Assembly (NCBI GenBank): GCA_037976565.1
Contig: CP137684.1
Coordinates: 20,770,259-20,834,258, forward strand
Direction: 5' to 3'
Length of the DNA: 64,000 bases
From: Mesocentrotus franciscanus
Taxonomy: Eukaryota; Echinodermata; Echinoidea; Camarodonta; Strongylocentrotidae
Shown: positions 56,620-64,000 of the stretch, one piece after another
Layout of the letters: each line of letters opens with the position of its first letter
How positions within the stretch are numbered: the stretch's first letter is position 1
Made by a program: the position numbers and the translations under genes
The notes under the pieces: generated by a model
Databases searched by the model: none
Told to the model about the DNA's origin: nothing
What the model saw: the letters and a program-made list of their open reading frames with translations, nothing else

Positions 56620-57090
56620 CGTTGGGTCTAGGGGCAAAGCACCGGCGGGGTCAAGGGCGGAGCCCCAGGAAGCTCCGGGCGTATGGGCATTTAATTACGG
56701 TCAGATGGCATTTTTATACTTTATTTGTGACACTGGCAGGACAATAATTGGCGTTTGGTCCAGGGGCGGAGCCCCGGAAGTTTAGGGTTTGGGGCATTAA
56801 ATTACCGTCAGATGAGCATCCAGGGGCCGCCTTAGGGCCCTAGGTTGGGTCCAGGGGCAGAGCCCCCGTAAGCTCATGGGTTTTAGGCATTTACGGTCAG
56901 ATGAGCATATTTTGATACCTTATTTGTGACTCTGGCAGGTCACTAATTGGCGTGGGGTCCAGTGGGCGGAGCCCCGGAAACTCAGGGTTTTATACATTAC
57001 GATCAGATTAGCATCAAAGGGCCTGCCTTAGGGCCCTAGGTGGATTCAGGGCAGAGCCCCGTAAGCTCAGGGTAGGTATTAAATCACGGT
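56620..57090 (+). repeat. GC-rich tandem cassette array (copy 4)
   Basis: Four or more units in the same orientation as 1245-1670, partly inside the right arm of the foldback element. Confidence 0.85.
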
Positions 57091-57104
57091 CATATCAGGG
57101 GAGG

Positions 57105-57730
57105 CAAGGACCTTTCGCCCCCGATCCACACCTTGTTGGCGGGAAAATCACTCATGATCTCCCTACCTTTCTTCTTCTTTTTTTCCTTTCCCTTCTTTCT
57201 CTTTTAAGTTTGCAGGGGAGGGGCAAGGGCCTTTCGGTCCCCGATCCATACATTGTTGGCCGAATTAATCGCAACTGATCTCCCTTGTTTTCATCCTTTT
57301 CTTTTCTTCTTCCTCTTTTTGTTCCCTTTTAGCTCTCCTCTTTCCTTTCCTTTCCCCTTTTTATTTTTGGCGGGGAGAGAGCAAGGGCCTTTAGGTCCCA
57401 TCCCAGATCCACAACTTGTTGGCGGGAGAATCGCAACTGATACCCCCTTCTTTTCTTCGTCCTCTTTATTTCATTCCCTTTATCTCCCTTTTTCTTTTTT
57501 CTTTCCATTTCCTTCCTTCTCTCTCTTATTTTTTGCTGGGGGGGGGGAGGCAACAACCTGGGAGACAAGGTCCTTTCGCCCCCGATCTCCCGTTTTCCCC
57601 TTTTCTTTTCTGCTTCCTCTTCTTTCTTTCCCTTTCTCTCCTCTTTCCCTTTCCCTTCTTTTCCTTCTCTCTCACTCTCTTTATTCTTTTTGGCGGGGGC
57701 CTAGGCCTGCCCCTGGATCTGCGCCTGGGG
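57105..57730 (-). repeat. Pyrimidine-rich minisatellite, right arm
   Basis: About four units, each with GGCGGGNNNNGGCAAGGGCC-like core and CTTTTCTTCTTCCTC-type tract; inverted relative of 54750-55190 with at least one extra unit. The overlapping F/L/S-rich frames are translations of this block. Confidence 0.8.
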
Positions 57731-58717
57731 AGGCAACTGCCAATGTCCACATTTCCTGAAACATCCCAGAGTACAGAAGAAGAACTTATCAATTGCACTC
57801 AGCGCTCCAAATCCTTTGAACTTTCTGCACTACTAAATGTCTAATCACTTTTGTCCAGTTAATATACCGAGATACTGGCCAAAATCAGAGGAATATCTAC
57901 AATAAAGCACCTTTTGGCTCAAAATTTATATTTCACACACTACATCACTCATTGAAATTGATATCAGGATGAAGGTATTTTAATTATCCATCTTTTGACA
58001 CCAAATACATGGTGATTAGAGGTTTTAGTTAAAAGTTATCTTTAAAACTCGATGTAAACACGCCGAACAGGTCCTTAGTACACTAATGCACGTATATGCA
58101 TACAGTAATACACATGTGGGCAAAAATGTTGTTTTTGTGGAAATCAAATCAATGACTTTGGATTGCTATAACTTTTTATTGAAAAGATATATAAGCCTCT
58201 CCCTCGCACAGGATATTGTCATTGTATATAAGCAAATTCCTGGAAAGTTATGAAAAAATGAACCTCTCCAATTTTGATATATGGAAAATAATCTTTTTTG
58301 ATAAAATTCAATATTTCGAAAAAAATCACCAAAAATCATGTTTTTAACTTAAATTTGCTATGTAAATTAATCTTAATTTCGTTGAAATAGGTATCAAAAT
58401 GTAGATAATTTAATTTTCTTTCATATGACACCAAACTCATGGTGGTTCGAGGTTTCCTTACAATATTATTTACAAAATACTAATTTGTCGTCAAAGGGCC
58501 GCTTTTTGGGGGAGGGGGCTCCCCCTGGCCACACCCACCACTTAGAACATGCCAGACGGTCGATTTGTTATATGGAGCTATGCGATCTTTACATCTGTGG
58601 ACATGAAAATTGGTTTCCCTACCAGCTAGGTTGACCCCCCCTGGCTCCCGGACTATATGTAGCAGTTGAGTAAAATGAGGATATTGAATGACGAATGTGA
58701 ATATTTATGTGAATATA

Positions 58718-61600
58718 TTAATTTGGAGTATGGGATTCATAAGATTGAATGATAGTTTTTTTTAGAGTGGCTTTCAAGGAGTATATGGTCGAACAAGATT
58801 TAATATTGTCTGAAAGATTATTCCAGATGTCTGGACCATGATGACGAATTGATTTAGAGGCAATTAACAGTCTTGGGTTTGTGAGATGAAAGTTTCCGGA
58901 TATGCGAGTTGGGTAGGTATGGACAGAGCTATTGAACTTAAACATGTCATCAAAAGACGAAGGGAGCAGATTATTAATATACTTAAACATAATGATAGCT
59001 ATTTGAATAGTATATAAGTCAGCAATTTTTAGTGCTTTTTGTTTAAAAATAAAGGATCGGTGTGGGCCAAGTAATGCGATCCTGTACAAATGCGAATTGC
59101 TCTCTTTGTAGTTTAAAAATAGAAGTCAGCTTTGTAGAACCACAACTAGCCCAAACAACGTTACAGTAGGTTATATATGGGAGTACTAACGAATTATACA
59201 ATACAAATAAAGTTTTATGAGGTAAAATAAATCTTAACTTGGAAATTATTCCAATACTTTTTGAGATATTTATTATGATATGGTGCAGATGTTCATTCCA
59301 AGATAAAGTTTGATCTATGATAACACCTAAAAATCTAGAGTGAGTTTTCTGCTCTAATGGCATGCCGTCAATCTGTAAGTGAATTGGAGTATCAGTAATA
59401 TGAGAATGGTGTTTAAAATAGATGAAGTGGGTCTTTTTTGTGTTCAAAGATAGTTTGTTAGCTTTAAACCATTGTGATACTTTGTTTATTTCATGATTTA
59501 ATATGTTGTTTAAGGAAGTGAGATTTTTATGAGAAAAAAAGATATTTGTGTCGTCAGCGAATAATACAAAAGATAAAATGGAGGATGTATTAATAATGTC
59601 ATTGACATATAGCAGAAATAACAGTGGGCCTAGAATGGAGCCTTGAGGGACACCACATTGAACTAAAAGTGAATCAGAGTCATAACCATTAAATGTGACA
59701 TATTGTCTTCGATTTCTTAAATAATCTTTAAACCAAAGGAGTGATTGACCTCGTATACCATAATAATTAAGTTTTGAAAGTAAAATATCGTGATTAAGTG
59801 TATCGAAAGCCTTACTGAGGTCACAAAATATACCAATGACATGTTCTTTGTTAGCTATGGCGTTTGTAATTTTATCATAAATTTGGATTAAAGCCAAGTT
59901 TGTTGAGTAATTTTTTCTGAAGCCATATTGATTAGAAGTTAGCAAATTGTGTTTGTTGATAAATTCATAGAGTCTATTATATACTATTTTTTCAAAAATT
60001 TTGGATATACTTGGGAGTAGAGATATGGGGCGATAATTACTAATTTCATTAGGATTGTCTTTTTTGAAAATTGGATTGATTTTAGCGATTTTGAATAAGT
60101 CCAGAAAAACACCTTGTGATAATGATTTATTGAAAATGTGACTAAGAGGGTTAGCAAGTGGGTGAATTATTTCTTTTAAAAGAGACACTAATTCTATCAT
60201 GCCCGTGAGATTTGGAGTTGTTAAGAGAACGTGTAATATTGATAATTTCGGTGGGGTTCGTGGGGCTCAAGAAAAGAGAATGTGGATTAGGTTGGGGGAG
60301 ATAATCCGTGAAATGCGCATTTCGGCTATTAATCTTGCTTGCAAGTTCGGGTCCGATGTTTGTAAAAATGAATTAAATGAGTTTGCATGAAGGGAAGAGT
60401 CAACTTTAGAACCATTTAAAGTCATATCATCAGTAGGTGGGGGATTGGCCTTAGTTCCCATTACCTCTTTGATGATTTTCCAAGTTGCATTAGTATTTGA
60501 ACTGACATCCTTTATTCTATTAGCATAATACATTTTACGTGATATACGAATTAATTTTGTCAACTTGTTGCGATATAACTTGTATGTTTTTAAATTGGCT
60601 TCAGTAGGATTGTGTAAATGTGACTTGTAAAGGCGATTACGTGTCTGTATTGATTTCAATAAACCCTTTGTTATCCAAGGATGTTTGGGGGTTTTTCTAT
60701 TATTTTTTACTTTACCTATGGGAATATTTTTTTCATAATAATGTTGTAATTTATTATTCAAGAGATTATATGATATGTTCGCGTCAGCTTCATTGTATAC
60801 ATCCTCCCACTCCTCAATTAATAAGTCTTGCTTCATTAATTCAATATTACGTTTAGATTCTTTTCGATATGTACGTTGGTTAAATGATTTGGGGCATGGT
60901 AGTTTTAATTCACAAGTTAAAAATATTGGTAAGTGGTCTGAAACTTCAGAGCATAGAATTCCTCCTATCATTTTGTTATTCATGTTGTTATGTACGTTGG
61001 AAAAAATGTTGTCAATTTGAGTTGATGAATATGGGTTAATTCTGGTGGATTTATTGATGAATGAATGGAAGCCGAATGAGTACATAAGTTTCATAAAATT
61101 GTTTGAGTTATTATTGTCGACTGAGGGTAAGAAATTGATATTAAAATCTCCAAGAATAAAAGTATGCTTATTTTCATTACCTATTATATAGAGATATTGC
61201 TCAAGTTCCTTATAAAATAAATCAAAATTAGAGCCTGGCGGTCTATAAATTAAACCTATGATGATATTCTTAAATCCTGTGTTTTCAATTTCAATGAATA
61301 AAGTCTCTGCATGTAACAGTTTCACATCGGAACGGATCTTAAATTTCAGTTTTTCAGCAATGTAGAAGGCCACGCCTCCGCCTCTTTTCCTTTGCGATCT
61401 GCCCTTATCAACTTATAATTTGGTAAATTAAACAAATCTGGGGAATTTTCATGTAGCCATGTCTCGCTAATACCAATAACAGAGAATTTGAAATTGTTTA
61501 ACGTGTGTAAGAGATTTTCAAAATATTCGAAGTTTCTATTCAGACTTCTTAAATTTGCATGTAAAGGGAAATATCATTTGGATTACTATCAAACATGTTA
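58718..61600 (-). pseudogene. LINE ORF2: AP endonuclease and reverse transcriptase
   Basis: The minus strand begins in the endonuclease: LHANLRSLNRN and GISETWL (61560-61450), GGGVAFYIAEKL (about 61380), YRPPGSNFD, GDFNINFLP and SDHLPIF (to about 60930), giving the E/D/H catalytic set. RT follows: NYRPISLLPSISKIFEK, FCDLSKAFDTLNHDIL (motif A), GVPQGSILGPLLF (motif B), VLFADDTNIF (catalytic FADD, about 59565), then the post-RT domain LYNSLVLPYITYCNVVW and HHGPDIWNNLSDNIKS, with the stop near 58718. Four frame breaks sit at single-base homopolymer positions 61391-61393, 60364-60368, 60178-60181 and 59105-59107; in each, one more base restores the family sequence. No ORF1 is seen. Confidence 0.85.
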
Positions 61601-61610
61601 TTGAATTCTT

Positions 61611-62565
61611 GAGGTGTGTAGTATTTGCTATTGTATGAATTTTCTATGTAATTATCAGGAATAAAAGAGAGTGACTCCATCAGAAACGATAAAATGTAAA
61701 GTACCAGATATTATGTAAGGGATCAACTGCAAGCGTGCTTGTGGTGTAGGTGCGTTTGCAAGTGACTGAACGTGTGTTCGTGTGAGTCTGTGGTGCTGAT
61801 GTGCAGTCAATATCAATATAAAGTTCATCTATAAAAATAATAAGACCCATCTTGGTCAGCATAAGAAAATCACTGGAAGCAGTAGAGCAGAGCTCAACCA
61901 CCTAAGAACATGTATATAATAGTTGAAATCATTTACACATAAAAATAATAATAAATAAGCGGTCACATACAAATGAATAAGGAGCAAACCCAGGAATATG
62001 CTTTTTTTTTATCATAAAGTGCAACGAAGCCATACGTTAAATAAGCTCAGGGGTGTAAACAATGTAGGAATATTGTTCATATAAATGTGATAAAGGAGCA
62101 TGAGTGGATCAGGATCCACTCAGTTTTCAAAGGGGTGATTTACCAATTATAGTTGTTTGTCAATAAGACATTGTCTGTCCGCAATTTCATTGTGTATCTA
62201 GGGTGATCAATTATTATTCGCACAAAAGGCTGGTTACATGGGAATACAATTTCACATGTGCTATGGGAATCGATAATGGACCATGGGCCTTGAGTGTATC
62301 GGCCTTCAAAATTTAGATAAAATAAAATGAAAAATATGTTTGTTTGTTTGTTTTGGTTTTTTGTTTTTTTTTATATTTTATTTTCCTATCTTCTGTATAA
62401 TAGTTACTGTCATAACCAAAAATAGTATTCCTCTTGTAAACTTAAAGGTTAGCAAGGAGTGTAAGATATTAAAAATTTGAGATTAAAGTAAGTACATAGC
62501 TACTGAGTGGTTACATACATTTCACATTGTATTGACCAGATTCAAATGATCGACTTATACACCAG
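61611..62565. other. Upstream of the LINE, no recognised gene
   Basis: AT-rich, with a (TTTG)n run at 62339-62355. It could hold the LINE 5' UTR. A GGGAATACAATTTCAC word at 62239 recurs at 63770. Confidence 0.4.
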
Positions 62566-62569
62566 GTGT

Positions 62570-63740
62570 AGTAAAGTAATTCCACGTTCGTGTTGCCTAA
62601 CATTTCAGAAAAGTAGAGGTACAATAATAATTAATCTTGCGTAGCCACACCCCCTATGATCAGAAACGTGGATGCATATGTGTTAGTATGTACATGCGTG
62701 TAAACAAGACTGATATGAAAAATACAGAAGTCTGTTACAAAACTCTATCAATCAGCATCGAAATACCCGCCCAGTCGGGCGCTTCAGCAGAGTATCAGGA
62801 TAAAATTATGATAAACAAGAGTGGAGTAGACACGCCCCCTCTGATTAGAGAGTACATGATGTATGCAGTGACGAAAGTTTGACAAGGGGTGAATGGTGAG
62901 GTAACTGTGAGGCCACAACAAACATTATTAAGACACCTGTACGTGCCAAGTCGGGCATTAGGAATTACAATTGAAGTAAATCGTATAAAATAGTTGAGAT
63001 TGTGAACAATACAAAAGGGTAGATTGGGTCAGTCTTCTGCATTAAAGGCCTATAGTGCATGAGTTGCAGAGATAATTAAAAGGGGGAAAAACGCAGAATA
63101 TAGAATGCGATCCGCATTGTAATAAGCACATTCAATAAATCAGTGTAATTTATTCTGTACGTTGTGGTATCATGGATCTACTACTCTGAATCAACACTTG
63201 TTTGCCCTTCGAGTATATCAACTGAGTATCATAACAAAAGGGATTGATCATGCGTGTATAGCCACACCCTCTCTGATCAGGCACTTGGATGCATGCTTGT
63301 TTTCATTGTAGGGACTGATTGGCCAAATAATAGAGTTTTTACAAAGCTCAGATCAATCAGCTTTGAAATACCCTGCATGTCGAGTATTTAGTAATGTATC
63401 AGTATAAGTGTACGTTAATTTCACATGGAATAGCCACGCCCCCTGATCAGACAGCGCATGCTGTACATGGTGTATGCAGGCACACAAATTGTAATTAGTA
63501 TATTTAACAAGCCGATGTAATTGGTCATGCGTATTGTGAAATTAACCCATACCTGCCCTAACGAGCATTTTAGTTGAGTGTCATGATAGATGGAGATTAA
63601 TCATGCATGTATAGCCACACACTTTTTGGACCAGGCACTTGGGTGCATGTGTGTTTTTAATATCAGGGCCGGTTATTAAATAGAAGACTTTGTTACTGAG
63701 CCATTGTCAGTTATAGAAAATATCCTTGAAATTCAGGAAG
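62570..63740 (+). repeat. Diverged tandem array, about 175-185-bp monomers
   Basis: Two motifs alternate. Motif A, TAGCCACACCCCC-like, is at 62642, 62827, 63257, 63430 and 63611. Motif B, CGAGTAT...GAGTATCA-like, is near 62766, 62941, 63202, 63370 and 63550. B precedes A by about 50-65 bp in most units. Spacings cluster at 170-185 bp, with one double-length gap. Identity between units is low, so the array is old. Confidence 0.65.
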
Positions 63741-64000
63741 ATTGTTTTGGCGCACGAAAGGGCGATCTTGGGAATACAATTTCACCTGCGCTATATATAT
63801 ACAGCTGTTAAAATTTACAATCCCAACAATATGCTTACAGTTCTTTGGTCAAGAAATGCGGCAAATTAGTCTTCATTGAATATCTACACACATTGAAAAC
63901 CATTAAGCAGTCAAGAATGTGGATTTTATTTTTATTTTTTTCCTAAAGATAAAGAATACTGTGTAGGATGCTTTTCACAAAATTAGAAGTTAAAGTTATG

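Larger units (their letters stand above)
53842..58653. mobile_element. 4.8-kb foldback element with about 1.7-kb inverted arms
   Basis: Arms run 53842-55530 and 56938-58653 in inverted orientation. The ends are CGGGAGCCAGGGGGGGTCAA and its complement. Matching marks include AATCGACCGTCTGGCATGTT, GTTTCAGGAAATGTGGACAT and the junction AATACCTACCCTGAGC. Each arm consists of an AT-rich outer part, a purine/pyrimidine-rich repeat block and GC-rich cassettes. The centre (55540-56460) is unique. A further 56468-56640 block, starting CAGTGGCGTAATGAGC, resembles 1070-1250. No clear target duplication was seen. No transposase. Confidence 0.8.
53389..61610 (-). mobile_element. CR1/L2-like LINE, minus strand, split by a foldback element
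   Basis: The coding part is 61600-58718 on the minus strand, followed by its 3' UTR 58717-58654. The UTR resumes on the other side of the foldback element (53841-53400) and ends in a (CAAA)n tail (plus-strand (TTTG)n, 53379-53399). Without the insert the LINE is about 3.4 kb. The 5' limit is uncertain; sequence up to about 62.5 kb could include a 5' UTR. Confidence 0.7.

Noticed and set aside
53842..58653. The large inverted repeat as an assembly palindrome artefact
   Set aside because: The arms differ by substitutions and repeat number and the centre is unique, so a simple fold-back read artefact is unlikely, though long reads should confirm.

Overview
This is a eukaryotic, metazoan window. 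The style of its repeats, the PAT-type tyrosine-recombinase retrotransposon, the 8-bp-duplicating CAGGGGCGG elements and the two host genes suggest a marine deuterostome, most likely an echinoderm such as a sea urchin. That assignment is an inference. There are no prokaryotic operons, CRISPR arrays or rRNA genes.

Host genes are few, and both are on the minus strand. At the left edge (82-551) is the first coding exon of an organic-anion-transporter (SLCO/OATP) family protein, which continues beyond the window. A three-exon Golgi type II sulfotransferase-like gene spans 45117-50332. Its splice phases fit exactly and give a 433-residue protein. Its introns carry a tRNA-derived SINE, a dispersed repeat, AT-rich microsatellites and a TTAA-flanked MITE.

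The rest is dense, nested mobile DNA. 1-13 kb: a hAT-like element split by a 5'-truncated LINE, several MITEs (hAT-like with 8-bp duplications, one mariner-like with TA) and two local tandem duplications. 13-21.6 kb: LINE tails, a long GAA array, a second hAT-like element inserted in a palindromic MITE, and two TTAA-type MITEs. 21.6-27.8 kb: a 6.2-kb TA-flanked element with the remains of a pogo-type (psq) DNA-binding exon broken by a hairpin, followed by a 1.47-kb tandem array. 31.1-37.0 kb: a complete PAT-like retrotransposon with split direct repeats (A1, B1-A2, B2), pol with RT, RNase H and a methyltransferase-like domain, an internal minisatellite and a tyrosine recombinase between A2 and B2. 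38.9-44.9 kb: dispersed repeats and a nested copy of a GGGGCAC-rich element. 50.4-53.4 kb: a long-TIR element next to the complete GGGGCAC-rich element. 53.4-61.6 kb: a minus-strand LINE whose 3' UTR is split by a 4.8-kb foldback element with about 1.7-kb inverted arms. 62.6-63.7 kb: a diverged array of about 180-bp monomers.

Two patterns cross the window. First, most frameshifts in the transposon ORFs are one-base shortenings of homopolymers, while the host genes are clean; this may be assembly error in repeats rather than true decay. Second, one tandem GC-rich cassette is carried by three structurally different elements. All similarity statements are by eye and from family knowledge; no search was run.
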